A stretch of 64,000 nucleotides of DNA from JADJOY01 sp046331705 [NCBI: bacterium] (GTDB lineage Bacteria > JADJOY01). Numbering within the stretch: the first letter of the stretch is position 1; the number at the start of each line of letters is the position of its first letter. The stretch lies in the NCBI GenBank assembly GCA_046331705.1, contig JAXLQJ010000004.1, positions 62,001 through 126,000 on the forward strand. Reading direction: 5' to 3'. This document shows positions 1-11,317 of the stretch, piece after piece. Below the pieces are notes generated by a model. It did no database searches and was not told the origin of the DNA. It saw only the letters and a list, made by a program, of their open reading frames with translations. A program made the translations under genes and the position numbers.

Positions 1-752
1 GCCGCCGAGCAGCGCGGTGGTGGGCACGTTGAGCACCCGGCTCCCGCGACCGGGCTCGGCCTCACCCGCAACTCGCCCGACTTCCGCCGCCTCGTCACCC
101 TCGGACGAATCCGCTGGCTACTGGAGCCCGCGGACCCGATCAACTACGCGCCCCACTGGTTTCGAGGGCCGCTCGCCGGCGTGCCCGCCAAGAACATCCT
201 GCATGCTCTCGGTCCCCGGCGACACCTTCGTGCCGATCAACACCCAAGTCGCGGTCGCGCGCGCGGCGGGGCTCTTCGGCTCGGTCGACGACCCCGCTCG
301 ACGGCAGCCCGCGGACCCTGGAGGAATGCGGCGCGGATCTACTCCGACTGCGACTGCGTGAACCTGACGCTCGCCGCCAAGGAAGTGATGCTCGGCTTCG
401 ACGAGCCCCCCGAGCACCCGCGCTACGACATCGACGGCCGGGAGCATTGCGGGGGCCTCGGACCGCTGGCAGCGCACCACGGCGCGACGCGGTACTCAGC
501 ATGCGCTATCCCTTCGCCAGCCAGCCGTACGGGCGCGAGGCCGACGGCTCGCCTGGTCGCCGGGCGAGCACTGGTTCATGGCCTTCCTCCGACTGGACCA
601 TCCCGGTGAACTGGGGCATCTACGCGCACCAGGAAGAACCAGATCGCCGCGTTCTTCGATCACGATGGCGGCGAGCCGCCGGTGGATGCGCGTGCCCGGC
701 TACCAACCACTCGTGCGGGCACCGCGACGCTCCGCCGGACGCCGCGCCATGA
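1..752 (+). CDS. Alpha/beta-hydrolase-like protein, C-terminal part, frameshifted, start outside window
   Basis: The 5' end lies outside the window. Pieces in different frames read as one protein: an early segment with WLLEPADPINYAPHWF, then PAKNILHAL, then VPGDTFVPINTQVAVARAAG. The last resembles the stretch around the catalytic Asp of large secreted alpha/beta-hydrolases (lipase/esterase type). A later piece reads LAAKEVMLGFDEPPEHPRYDIDG. The last frame stops at a TGA that overlaps the ATG of the next gene (ATGA), which supports co-transcription. At least three indels are needed to restore one frame, so residues cannot be trusted. The family call rests on weak motif resemblance only. Confidence 0.4.
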
Positions 753-2491
753 CCGTCGCCCGCTGGCGGGCTCGCGCAAATCGTGGCCGCGGCCGTGCTC
801 GTCGGGGCGGCGATCATGCGCCTGCTCTCGATCGATCCGCGCCACGAGCGCGTGCGCCTCGCCGAGCACGTCTCGATCGCCGAGACGCCACGCGCCCGCT
901 GGACGATCGCGGACGTGAGCACGGCGCCGATGGCGGCGCGGTTCCGCGCCCGTGGAACTCCGACCTCAACTACGGTTTCAGCTCCTCCGCATACTGGCTA
1001 CGGATCGGGCTGGCGCCCGCTCGGCACGCCCACGGAGTGGTTCCTGGAGATCGCCTACCGCGGTCTCGACGAGGTCGAGCTCTACGTGCCCGACGGGCAC
1101 GGCGGCTTCTCCGTGTCGTCCGCCGGGGATCGCAAGCCGTTCGGTGCGACAGGTGGCCAATCGCTTCCCGGCGTTCAGCTCGCGCTTCGTGGGCCGGAGA
1201 CCACGGTGCTGCTGCTGCGCGTCGCCAGCGCGGGTCCGGTCGTGGTGCCGCTCGAGCTGTGGTCGGCCGAGGCGTTCCGGCGCCATCAGCAGGTCGACAA
1301 CTACGCGCTCGGCATCCTGTGCGGCGTGCTGGTGGCGCTCGCCATCCAGGCCTGCTCTTCTTCGCATCGTTGCGCGAGCCGGCCTACGGGTGGAAGCTTC
1401 CTCGCCATCGCCTCGCTCGTCACCGGTGACCTCGTCGAGGCGGCGTCGCGTACCAGCATTTCTGGCCCAACTGGCCATGGTGGGAACCACTCGCTGCTGG
1501 TGCTGCTGGCGCTCGCGGCGGTGTGCTTCATCCGGTTCTCGCGGCACTACCTGGACACGCTGCGAGCTCTTTCCGCGCCTCGATCTCCTTCCTCGGACGA
1601 GTGACGCTGGCCGCCGCCGCGACGGTGCCGCAGCGTGATCGTTCCCTATTGGGTGGGAATCCGCGCCGCGACGCTGCTCACCTTCGGCGCCATCCCGCTG
1701 CTCACGGCGTGCGCCGCGGGACGCGCGCCGCCATCACCGCTCGGCGCGTTTCTACCTGGCCGGGCTGGCGGCGCCGTTCGCCGGCGGCATTCTGTTCGGA
1801 TTGGAGGAACCTGGGCTGGATCGAGCCGAGCTGGCTCACCCGCTTCGGCTTCGACGGCGGCATGCTGCTGTTCGCGCTGTTGCTGTCCAGCAGAGTTGGC
1901 GGATCGGGTAGGCGCGATCCGACGCGACAGGCGCGCCGAGCACGCCTCGGCGATCGACGACCTCACGGGCATCCCCAATCGCCGCAACTTCGACACGGTG
2001 CTCGCACGCGAGTGGGCCGGGCCGGTCGCGTCGATGCCTCGATCTCGGCGATCGCGGGCAACCTCGTTGGTTCAAGCACGTTTCAACGACGCCTTCAGGC
2101 ACCTCGCCGGCGGCAAGCGCTGCGCCGGGTCGCGAGCGCGCTCAGCCACGCGCTCAACCGGCCGGCGGACGTCGTGGCCCGCTTCGGCGGCGAGGAATTC
2201 CGCTTCGTGGTGCTTCCCGACACCGACGCGTCCAGGGCACTGCACGTCGCCACCGCGTTGCAGGCGGCGGTCGGCGCGCTGGGGATCCGTCTCAGGCCGT
2301 CGCCCGGGGCCAGGATGCTCTCGCTGAGCCTCGGTATCGCGACCGCGCGACCGCCGCTCGGCGCCGACCCGCACAGCGTTGGTGGCGTCCGCCGACCGCG
2401 CGCTCTACCGCGCCAGGGCGGGGACGGAACCGCATCGAGGTCTCCAGCACCGCGACCCTGCGCTGGGGCCAGCGCCGCGCGCTGGTACGTG
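749..2491 (+). CDS. 7TM-DISM diguanylate cyclase (GGDEF), frameshifted
   Basis: A membrane signalling enzyme predicted to make cyclic di-GMP from GTP. In order: an N-terminal hydrophobic segment, a periplasmic region with WFLEIAYRGLDEVELYVPDG typical of 7TMR-DISM extracellular domains, a run of transmembrane segments, then a GGDEF domain. That domain begins with DDLTGIPNRRNFD near 1960 and carries the active-site motif RFGGEEF near 2181-2201. The active-site glutamates are intact, so activity is expected if the frame is really open. Length of about 580 residues after correction is normal for the family. Several indels split it. The 3' end is uncertain (about 2490; another frame runs to 2583) because it meets the convergent barrel gene. 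Confidence 0.72.
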
Positions 2492-4202
2492 ATCGCGCTC
2501 ACCAGCCGAATCGAGACGCAGCCGGACCTCGTCGATGTCGACCCGATCGACGCCCTGCCCGTCGCGGAGCGCGGCACCGCTGAAGAGGTGACCGAATTCG
2601 AGCGCGGCCTCGACGTACCCGTCGAGGCCGAGCGGCTGGCCTTCCTGGTGAATCGCGACGTCACCTCGACGCCGAGATCCTTCGAGCGGACGTCCCCGCC
2701 GAACGAGTTCCAGGCATGCCGAGCACCACCCCGAAGAACGCGTCGTTGAAGGGGTCGACCCACGGCTCGAGGGCGCGAGCCAGACCAGGCCGACCAGCGA
2801 GGTGCCAGGCACGGGATCCCACCTCCGACCGGATTGAGGTAGAAGCGCGTTGGTGACGGAGCCGTCGCTGGCGAGGTAGTTCGCCGAGGAACGCCACGGG
2901 GCCGCCCTCGCCGAGCTGGTCCACCACGTTGAACGCCTGGGCGCGGTCACCGTCGCCAACAGCTCGTCGAGGGATCAAGCCGACGTTGTAGTCGGATAGA
3001 ATCGGAAATCCGTGACGCGGTCGTCGAAGCGGTTGCCGTCACCCGAGGCCGCGCCGCCCTCGAGCGGATGCCCACCGACTCCGACTCGGCGACCAGCCGC
3101 GATGCCGCGCCCATTGCTCGGCGTCGCTCACCAGGCGCAGGTCCGACGGAGTCGCGGCGACCCGCAGGCCGTGAAATTGGTCACCCCTTGCCGTCCATAG
3201 GCGGCTTCCCACTCGACGCGGAGCTCGAACCCGCGCGCGGTATCCGCTGCCACCACGATGCGGCCGCTGGTGTCGAGGACCCAGGCATCGAGGATCTCGC
3301 GCGCGGGGCGGCCGGTCCGCTCACGAGGCGGTCGTCGTGGGTCTGCTCGCGGCGGACCGCGTAGAACCCATTGCTTGGCGCCGCGGCCCGCCGGCGCCGC
3401 GATGGGCGACCGGCTCGCGAAACGCCGTCGAGCCGCGGGCATCCCACAGCAGCGCCGCCGAATACCGCGGCGTCGTCGCCGGGCTCGACGACAGCGCCGC
3501 GACACGCCGAAATCGTAGCCGAGGCCGAGCGTGAGCGGGTCGGCTCGCCGCGTCCGGGACGCGTGCCGGTCGTCAACGCCTCGATCACGGGGTGGCTTGG
3601 TGCCGAAGAGCACGCGGTCGGAGGCACGTCGCCCAGGTGGGAATCGCCGAACGCCGCGTCGTCGCGGTCGCCGTCGTTGGCGACCATGCCGAGGAACCCC
3701 AATGGCTGGGCTGGCGACCGAAGCGCAGCGTGCCCGCCGGGGATCGCCCTCGGCCACGCGCCGGTTGACGCGGAAGCTGGCCAGGCTGTCCGCCCAGCTC
3801 GTTCCGCAACGGCAGCTGATCCGAATAGGCGAGGAACAGGCGATCACCCGTGTCACTGAAGAGCACGCCGTCCAGCACGTCGATCGCCGCGTGCACGCTC
3901 AGCTGGCCGAAGAGCTCGAGGCGTGGCTCCACGCGCAGTCGGTGCTCGCCGGTGAGCCCCGCGTCGAGCCCTTCGGTGATCAGGGAGCGTGGCTTGGGGC
4001 GTCGCGCCAGGCCCGGCACCTCGGACGCGTAGGCCAGCCGGAATCGATACGCGTCGATCGCGAAGGATCCGTCGCCCCACTCCACCAGCGTGGCGGCGCC
4101 GGCGTCGCGCGCCGCGCAGACGCTGGCGGCGACCAGCGCGGCGCGAGCCAGCGCCGCCGCGGCGCTCCGGGTGCCCAGGTCAGCCGCGGCAGGGATGGGC
4201 AT
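2480..4202 (-). CDS. Outer-membrane beta-barrel protein, unknown function, frameshifted
   Basis: The ATG at 4202 opens a probable signal peptide: basic and Ala-rich, ending near DAGA before ATLVEWGDGSF. The mature part has alternating hydrophobic/polar stretches such as FAIDAYRFRLAYASEV, LRVEPRLELFGQLSVHA and LRFGRQPSHWG. A GMVANDGDRDDAAFGD motif follows, of the kind found in uncharacterised deltaproteobacterial outer-membrane barrel proteins. Near the C-terminus ALEFGHLFSGAALRDG and VDEVRLRLD-like strands appear. The frame changes several times between 3.7 and 2.5 kb, so the true C-terminus is only approximate. Substrate or role unknown. Confidence 0.5.
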
Positions 4203-4329
4203 AAGGGGATGGCCGACCGATCGAGTCATGTTCCGCGCACACGCGCGCGACCGCGACGGCGCGGTCGGATACACGCCCGCCGTCCGCAACAAGTCGCCGC
4301 TGGCGGCCGCGAAGATCCTTGACGCGCGC

Positions 4330-5300
4330 GACGGCCGATGGCATTTGCAGCGAGCGCCCCGGCTCACGACGAGCACACGCGCAGGCCCTCGTCGATGGTC
4401 GCGTTCACGTACCTCTCGGATCTCAACGGCGCGAACGGGCACCGCAGCGGCCGCAGCGCGGCCGCGGCGCTCTACCTGAGCTGGACACGAGGTCGCTGGT
4501 CGGCGTCGCCGAACCGCTGGTCGCGACCGTGAGCCTGCCCGAGCGCAGCTCGCCGACCTGGTGCTCAACACCGCGCGCTCGTGGCGGACGCGGTCACCAG
4601 TCCTTCTACCCCGCGCTCTTCGCCGACCTCGGCCTCCACCACACGGGCTCGGCCGCCGCCGTCTCCGCGCTCCTGCTCGGCCGGCGGCGCACCGCCACCC
4701 TCGCGGCCGCCTGGCATCCCGCACGCTGCGCAGCCGACGCATCGTCGACCGTGACGATCTCGCCCACACCGCGCCCAACACCTTCCGCATGCCCGTGACC
4801 CTGCGCGGCGACGCCGCGCCCGGCGAGGTCGAGCGAATCGACTCTACGCGATGCTCGAGGGCGCGTGACCGCCGAGCTCGCGCGCGTGGGCGATGTGGAT
4901 CGGAGGTGGTTTCCACGGCCAGCACGTGGTGGTCGTGCCCTGGCTGATGCTGCGCCGCTCGGCGGCGTGCTCGATCCGATCACCCGATCGTGCGCAAGGC
5001 GCAGGGGAAGTCCCGTTCGGCGGCGCGCGCGGCGCTCGCGGGCTCGACCGCCGCGCGCGCCGAGCTGCCGCGTGTGGACATCGAGCCCGCCAGCTCGACG
5101 TCGTTGCAGGCGCTCGTGGGCACGACCCGCGCGTGATCGAGTGTCTCGACATCCGCGACTTCGGCCGGGGTGGACTTCCATGCCCAGGGACGAGACCCGT
5201 TCGTCATCGAGGTCGATCCGCTGCCGGGGCTCGAGCCGAGCGCCACGCTGTGCGTCGCGGCCGCGCTGCGCGGTCTCGAGGAGCCCGGAGCGAGTGCTCG
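4330..5300 (+). CDS. D-Ala-D-Ala-ligase-like ATP-grasp protein, module 1, frameshifted
   Basis: Recognisable pieces: FYPALFADLGLHHTGS near 4610-4655, which matches the substrate loop LLE-GIPYTGS of D-alanine-D-alanine ligases; IVDRDDLAHTAP; HGQHVVVVPW near 4920; ECLDIRDFGR; and GRDPFVIEVDPLPGLEPSA near 5190-5245. The last corresponds to the metal-binding N-x-N-P-x-P-G-hx region at the end of the ATP-grasp fold. In it the usual Asn is replaced by Asp (EVDPLPG), as read. The start is not resolved. The module is followed within about 100 bases by a second copy of the same fold, and no stop in the best frame clearly separates them, so a two-module fusion is possible. The substrate is unknown; ligation of a carboxylate to an amine is the family reaction. 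Confidence 0.5.
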
Positions 5301-5301
5301 A

Positions 5302-6336
5302 TGCGATCGTCCTCGCTGCGCGACACCTGGGATCCCGACACGCGCGACGCGCAGCGGACGCGCAAGCGGCCGCTGCGCGTCGGATTCACGTTCAACGTGA
5401 AAGCGCGACGCCCGATCAAGGCGTCGACGAGAACGAGGCCGAGTACGACTCGCCGAAGACCATCGGCGCCATCCGACGCGATCGCGTCGCTCGGCCACGA
5501 GGTGATCGACCTCGAGGCGACGCCCCAGCTTCCCCCCACTCGCCTGGTGGCGGCGGCGACAACGTGGCGGTCTTCAACATGAGCGTGCTGGGCGAAATCG
5601 CCGGTCGCAGGTGCCGGCTGCTCGAGCTGCTCGGCATCTACGGCTCGATCCACGGCGCTCGCGATGGCCATCGACAAGGGCTCGCCGGCAACTCGGTGGC
5701 CGCCGCGGGGTCGCGACGCCGGCGTGGTTCCTCGCGCCGGCCGCGAGCGCTTCCCCGCGAGCTCGGCTTCCCGGCGATCCGTGAAACCCGTGACCGAGCA
5801 GCTCGAAGGGCGGCCGGTGCCGAAGAGCTGGTCGAGAACGAAGCGCAGGCGCGCGCCCGTCGCCCGCGAGATGATCGAGCGCTACCAGCAACCGGCGCTG
5901 GTGGAGGCTGCCGGGCCGGGAGTTCACCGTGGGGCTGCTCGGCGAGCGCAATCCACGCGCGCTGCCGCCGATGGAGATCGTGTTCCTGGACAAGCGCAAG
6001 CGGCCGGTCTACGCCTTCGAGCACAAGCAGGACTGGAGCAAGGAGATCGCTACGGCCGCCCGCGCGGGTGGACCCGGCGCTCCTGCGCGAGCTCACCAAG
6101 GCCGCGTTGACCGCGTTCCACGCGCTCGGCTGCCGCGACGTGGCGCGGGTGGATCTGCGGCTCGATACGGCGGGACGCGTGAACTTCGTCGAGCTCAATC
6201 CGCTGCCCGGGCTCTCACCGGGCTGGTCGGACCTCTGCCTCATCGCCGCGAGCGCGGGGATCGAGTATCGCGATCTGATCGGTCGCATTCTCGCACCCGC
6301 GATCGGCGCTTCCATGCAGGGCGCCGGGTCGCTTGA
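5302..6336 (+). CDS. D-Ala-D-Ala-ligase-like ATP-grasp protein, module 2, frameshifted
   Basis: The N-terminus reads LRVGFTFNVK and DENEAEYDSPKTI, followed by DAIASLGHEVIDLEATP, a typical Ddl-type N-domain. Then LLELLGIYGS (substrate loop), ELGFPAI-x-KPV (ATP site), AREMIERYQQPALVE, FTVGLLGERNPR, PPMEIVFLDKRKRPVYAFEHK, and DVARVDLRLD then NFVELNPLPGLSP (metal-binding motif, intact). The likely end is a stop at 6336 in the frame ending RRFHAGRRVA; another frame runs on to 6472. It belongs to the D-alanine-D-alanine ligase superfamily, but lies next to a lysine-aminomutase-like gene rather than mur/fts genes, so peptidoglycan D-Ala-D-Ala synthesis is not assumed. Confidence 0.68.
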
Positions 6337-6818
6337 GGTGACCGCGATCGACGCCCGAGACGTCACTGAGCGCGGGCGCCTTCTCCACGTCGCCTTCCTG
6401 GTCGACGTTGCCTCGTCGCGACGAACGGCAGATCGAGAATCGAGATCGCAGCAAAACGCTTGTGTCGATTGACGACTTCCATATCATGAAGTTAATCCAT
6501 TCACGATAAGAACCAGGACGCGTTCGAACGACTCGAATGCCACGACGACGCACCCACTCGAAGATCTCCACAGCGACCCCTGCGCTTTGTGGGCGAAAGC
6601 CTCGACCCTATCATGCGCGCACATCGGTCCCGCGGTCGCAACGACGTCACCCAGACCGCCGGAGGACTTCGGCTCGGCGTCTCCAGCCAGGGCTTCGTAG
6701 CCGGCGGCCCGACTCAAGATCGCGTCGCGCGACGTCGCTTCGAGCAACGAAGGTCGCTCCGGTGGCATCCGTCGGCCCCAGGGAGAACGGTCGGCGGGCT
6801 CGACGCCGACCCCTCCTT
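6337..6818. other. Stretch without an assignable gene
   Basis: No protein family is recognisable in any frame. The region contains one of the few AT-richer patches of the left part (about 6470-6512), which could hold a promoter for the downstream radical SAM gene, but no convincing -35/-10 pair is visible. Given the indel density here, a short gene may be hidden. Confidence 0.4.
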
Positions 6819-8038
6819 GTGCCGCCACGGCCGACCCACACTGCGATCGATCTGTGGAAGGACGTTCCCGCCAGAAAGGCCGGGCGGACTGGCGGTGGCA
6901 GCTTTACCGAGCATTCGATCTCCGAGGCGTTGGAGCAGGTCGCCTCACGCCCGAGGGCGTGACGGGGTCCTCTCCACCCAGCGCGAGTTCCAGATGTCCG
7001 TCGCCTTATCTCGTCTGCGCACTGATGGACCCGTGCGATCCGCATTGCCCGGTGCGCATGCAGTTCGTGCGGGTGCCGGGGATATTCCGGGCTCGGCTCG
7101 GGCGCGACGGACTCCCTCGGCGAGGACGCCCATCGGGTGGCGCCTGGGCTCGTGCACCGCTTCTTCGGACCGCGTGCTCTTCCTCGTCAACAACATGTGC
7201 GCAGCTGCAGTTCTGCACGCGCAATCCTCACCGGGCTGCTCGAACGAGGTCCTGCCCAAGAAGCAGCAGATCGAGCAGACGCTCGGCACCCATCTGCCAA
7301 GCACCCGAAGTGCGCGACGTGCTGATCTCGACGGCGGCCGTTCACCATGTCGGACAAGGCCTACAGGTACGTGATCTCTCCTGCGCGAGATCCCGTCGAT
7401 CGAGATCATCCAGTTCGGCACCAAGATGCCGATGTTCGCGCGATGCGCATCACCGACGATCCTGGTGCGGATGCTGGCCGAAGTACCCATCCATCTGGAT
7501 CAACACGCCGCTTCATCATCCCAAGGAGCTGAGCTCCGAGAGCCAGGCCGGCCTGCGCGCATCGATCAACGCCGGGATCCCGCTCGGCAATCAGACGGTG
7601 CTGCTCCGCGGCGTCAACTCGAGCCCGCGGGTGGTGAAGGAGCTGATGCACAACTGGTGCAGAAACCGCATCCGGCCCTACTACCTCTTCCAGTACGTCG
7701 GCCAGCGAGGAAGAGCTGGAACACCCGGACGCCCCGATCGAGACCGGCATCGAGATCACGTGGAGTCGCTGCGCGGCGCGGACCTGCGGCTTCGCCGTGC
7801 CCGTTCGTCGTCGATCTGCCGGGCGGTGGCGGGAAGGGCGCCCGTCGCGCCCAACTACTTGAACGCGTTGACCCAGTCGAAGGCGTTGATGCGCAACTTC
7901 GAGGTCGCGCCTTCCCTGCCGCAACCGCTGCAGACCGATTGCACGGTGAAGTACGAAGACAAGTGGATGCGCGCCGGCAACGAGCTCGCGGCCGCCGCGA
8001 GCGACGCGGCGCAGCGTACGACGAGCCGCCGGCCTTGA
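6819..8038 (+). CDS. kamA: Lysine 2,3-aminomutase (KamA) family radical SAM enzyme, frameshifted
   Basis: Pieces match the KamA family along its length: IDLWKDVP at the N-terminus, SLMDP-x-DP-x-CPVR near 7015, RVLFLVNNMCA at 7170-7205, then the CxxxCxxC iron-sulfur region, damaged by deletions but ending FCTRN. Next come LPKKQQIEQTL, DVLIS, SDKALQYVIS, IEII-x-FGTKMPMFA, NTHFHHPKELS-like, the long run GIPLGNQTVLLRGVNSSP, RPYYLFQ, and VPVAPNYL. KamA enzymes interconvert L-lysine and L-beta-lysine using SAM, a 4Fe-4S cluster and PLP. The PLP lysine cannot be placed reliably. The start is an assumed GTG just before the conserved part; the end could also be 8124 in another frame. It directly follows the two ATP-grasp modules. 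Confidence 0.75.
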
Positions 8039-8336
8039 GCGTGGTCGGCAGCACGGCGTCGAGGCCCCGCTTCGAGCTGGCCGCTCAGGATCGAAGATCT
8101 GCGCGGCGCCGAGCCGATACTTGAAGCCTGACGACGCGCTTCGTCCACCGCGCTCGAGGGGCGTGCTGCGGGTTCCGCGCAGCGCGCCCTTCGTCGTTAG
8201 CCCGCGAGCTCCAAGCGCCGGACCCGACGACGGTGCCTGGCGCTCGGCTGCAGCGCTCGGGCGTCCTTGGAACGCTCTGGGCGCCAGTGGAATACTCGCG
8301 CCCCGACCCAACGATCCGCGACGCCGAGGCCGCCCC
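8039..8336. other. Stretch between kamA-like gene and ribBA, nothing assignable
   Basis: Reading frames remain open in places, and the C-terminus of the aminomutase-like protein may extend here. No family, repeat or RNA structure is recognised. No FMN-riboswitch core sequence was seen upstream of ribBA. Confidence 0.35.
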
Positions 8337-9531
8337 GTGAACACACCGCCACCTTTACATCACCTGCCCGAGCCCGACGCCATCCGGCACCGCGCCGCCC
8401 GCGCCATCGAGGCCATCCGCAACGGCGGTCTCGTCGTGCTCACGGATGACGAGCGCGACTCGAGCGAAGGCGCGCTGGTGATGGCGGGGCACATGCGCAT
8501 CACCCCCGAGACGGTCAACTTCATGGCCAGCTTCGGTGGCGGGCTGGTGTCGTAGCCCGCTCACGCTCGAGCGCATTCGCCGCCTGGGCCTGGCGTTGAT
8601 GCCGGTGCGGAACCGCGGACCCGCGACCCCGCGTTCGCCGTCTCCATCGAGGCCCGCCGCGGCGTCACCACCGGCATCAGCGCCGCCGACCGCGCACGCA
8701 CGATCGAAGTCGCCGTGGCCGAGGACACCCGGCCGCAGGACCTGATCTCGCCGGGACACACGTCTTCCCCGTGGCCATCCGCGAGGAAGGCGTGCTGGAG
8801 CGCGCAGCCCACGCGCGCGGAGGCGGCGGCCGACCTGACGGTGCTGGCGGGCTTCGTCCGGCGGCGGTCACCTGCGCCGTGCTCGGAGGACGGCGAGATA
8901 GCGCGCATGCCGGCGCTGCGCAAGCTCGCCGCCGACCACCACCTTCCGATCGTCAGCGTCGCCGACGTGATCGTGGCGGATCGCCAGCTTGAGCTGGTCG
9001 ACGAGGTGGCGCGGGCGCGGCTCGTAGCGCAATTTCGCGGGTCCGGTCGAGGTGCGCGTCTTCACCAACAAGGTGGCTCCACTACCTGACGCTGGTGCGC
9101 GGCGCGATCATTCCGACGTGCCCACGCTGGTGAGGTCCATTCGAGCGACGTCTGGGGCGATGCATTCACGGCGTTGCGGCGGGACAGGGCGTGTTGCTTC
9201 ATCGCGCCATCGAGCAAGATCGCCAGCGCCCCTGCGGTGTCGTCCTCTACATCCTCAAGCCGTTCACCGCCGACGGGCTGGTGCTGAAGGCCTCACCGAG
9301 CCACACCGAAGCCGTCGAGCACGCGCTCCGAGGGATCTGCGCGAGACCGACACCTACCCCACGCGCTGCGCGACTACGGTCTCGGCGCCCAGGTGCTTCG
9401 GCGGCTCGGACTCAAACTGCGTCTCATCACGCACAATCCTGCACTACGTCCGGTCGGGCTCGAGGGCTTCGGTCTCGGCGAGCACGGTCGAGACCCTCGC
9501 GCTCCCGTCGGGCACGAGCCGGCCGCGTTGA
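8337..9531 (+). CDS. ribBA: Bifunctional 3,4-dihydroxy-2-butanone-4-phosphate synthase / GTP cyclohydrolase II-like protein, frameshifted
   Basis: First enzyme(s) of riboflavin synthesis. The RibB half begins at GTG 8337 and shows [70 protein letters not shown], then [19 protein letters not shown]. The RibA half shows [36 protein letters not shown] and RLITHNP-x-GLEGFG. Where legible, the zinc-binding cysteines of a true GTP cyclohydrolase II (C-x-S/D-C) are not seen: [12 protein letters not shown] stands where C-x-C-GEQ is expected. So either indels hide them or the C-terminal half is degenerate, as in some proteobacterial RibBX. About 400 residues, the usual length. Ends 15 bases before the next gene. 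Confidence 0.75.
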
Positions 9532-9546
9532 GCGAGCCTCGCGCGC

Positions 9547-11239
9547 GTGGACGCGGGCGGCGCATCCATCGGCGCTTCGCTCGCGGGCGCGCCGACGGCG
9601 GAATCCGCACCGAGCTTCGCGGCCATCTTCCGCCGCATTCTCGAGCACCGCTGGCGATCGAGCCCCGTCACCGCGACGATCGACGGTGTCGCGGGACACG
9701 ATCACGAGCTCGATAGCTTCGCCCCCGCACCCTGGAAGCGCAGCTCGCCGAGACCGCGGGGCTGGCGCGGCTGCTCGCCGAGCTGCCCGACGATGCGCTG
9801 ACGGCCCGGACGAGCGCCTCAGCCGAGCCCAGGTCCTCGGCACGCTCGAAGCGAATCTTCACGACTGGCACCGTGCGCACCTGGACGTGGAACCCGGCGA
9901 TCCTATCCGGAAACCGCGATCTATGCGTGTTATCTGCTCGCCCAGTGCGCGAGTCCCGTCCGCTCGGGCGGATGCGAGCGCTCGCGGCGCGCAGGTGAGA
10001 TCCCGCGGCTGCTCGCCGAGGGTCTCGCCAACCTCGACGGCCCGGCGCGCGTCCTCTCCGAGAACGCCATCGAAACCTGTGCCGGCGCTCGCGAGCTTCT
10101 TCGGCACCACGCTTCCCGCCGTGGCGGCCGCGACCCGCGCCCGCCATCCGTGACCGGGTCGCGGCAGGCTCGGCCGACGCGGCCGGCGCGCTCGACGCGT
10201 ATGCGGCGCGATTGCGCGAGCAACTCGACGCCGGTGGGGCGGTTCGTAACGCAGCAGTCGGCGAGGCCGCGTTCACGCTGCGCTTCGAGAAGGCCCACGG
10301 CCTCGCCATCACGACCGACGCGCTGCTCGAGCTCGCCGCCCGCGTGCGTCGCGAGACCGAGAACGCCTCCGCCAGGTCGCGGCGAGGATCGATCCCCATC
10401 GCAGCTGGCGCGAGCTGTGGCGCGAGATCGGCAGCGACCACCCGCCCAGGAGGCCGTTCTCGACGCCTACCGCGGCGAGGTCGCCCGGGTTCGCCGGTTC
10501 GTCGCCGAGCGGAAGGGCTGGTCGCGATCGCCGACGAGGACCTCGCGGTGGGTCGCGACTCCCGAGTTCGAGCGGCCGCTGATCCCGATCGCCGCCTACC
10601 TCCCCCCGCCCCGCTCGAGCCCGCTGGACGCGGGCTCTTCTACGTGACGCCGCTTCCCGACAGCCTCGAGGGCGAGGCGCGCCCGGCGTGGCTTGCCCAT
10701 CACGCATGGCCGAACATGTCGCAGCTGGTGGTCCACGAAGGCTTTTCCCGGGCACCACCTGCAGCTCGCCCGCGCCAAGCGGCGCGGGTCGAGGGCGCGA
10801 GCGCTCTACGGCACGCCGCTGCTCTGCGAGGGTTGGGCGCTCTACTGCGAACAGCTGATGGTGGAAGAAGGACTGAGCGAGGATCCACGAGTCGAGCTGA
10901 CCCAGCTGCGCGACGCCCTCTTCCGCACCTGGCGGGTCGACGTCGACGCGTGCGGCTGCACCGCGGCGAATGGACCGTCGAGGAGAGCACCGAGCGCTTG
11001 GTCGGTGCCGTCGGGCTCGATCCCGCCACCGCCCGCGCCGAGGTGCGTCGCTACGCCGCATGGCCGACGCAGGCCTCGACCTACCTGGTCGGGCGCGACT
11101 CTTGCTCGATCTGCGCGCGCGCGTTCGCGAGCGCGCGGGCGCGGGTTCGAGCTCGCCCGCTTCGACCGCGCTGAGCTTCGGCGGCCTCTCGCCCGCGCTC
11201 ACGCGTCGCGCGTTGCTCGGCGAGGTACCGTTCCCGTGA
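9547..11239 (+). CDS. DUF885 family protein (metallopeptidase-like), frameshifted
   Basis: About 560 residues after correction, normal for DUF885. Visible: an N-terminal helix with FRRILEHRW; DERLSRAQVLGTLEANLHDW; ENAIETCAGA; the long run AAVGEAAFTLRFEKAHGLAI; FERPLIPIAAYLPP; and near 10720-10765 the signature VVHEGF then GHHLQ, i.e. the HExxxGHHLQ metal-site motif of the family. Then LLCEGWALYCEQLM (second conserved E) and a helical C-terminus. These proteins resemble zinc peptidases; cellular role unknown. No signal peptide is visible at the chosen GTG, so it may be cytosolic. Confidence 0.72.
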
Positions 11240-11317
11240 TCGCGGCCTGGCCCGTTCGGCGGCGGCTGGTGGTAGCATGACCACGCGCACGCCGAGCAAG
11301 GTCGCGCCGCCCGCACC

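Noticed and set aside
6484-6828. 114-codon minus-strand frame in the gap before kamA
   Set aside because: No family, no ribosome site, and the region is indel-prone.
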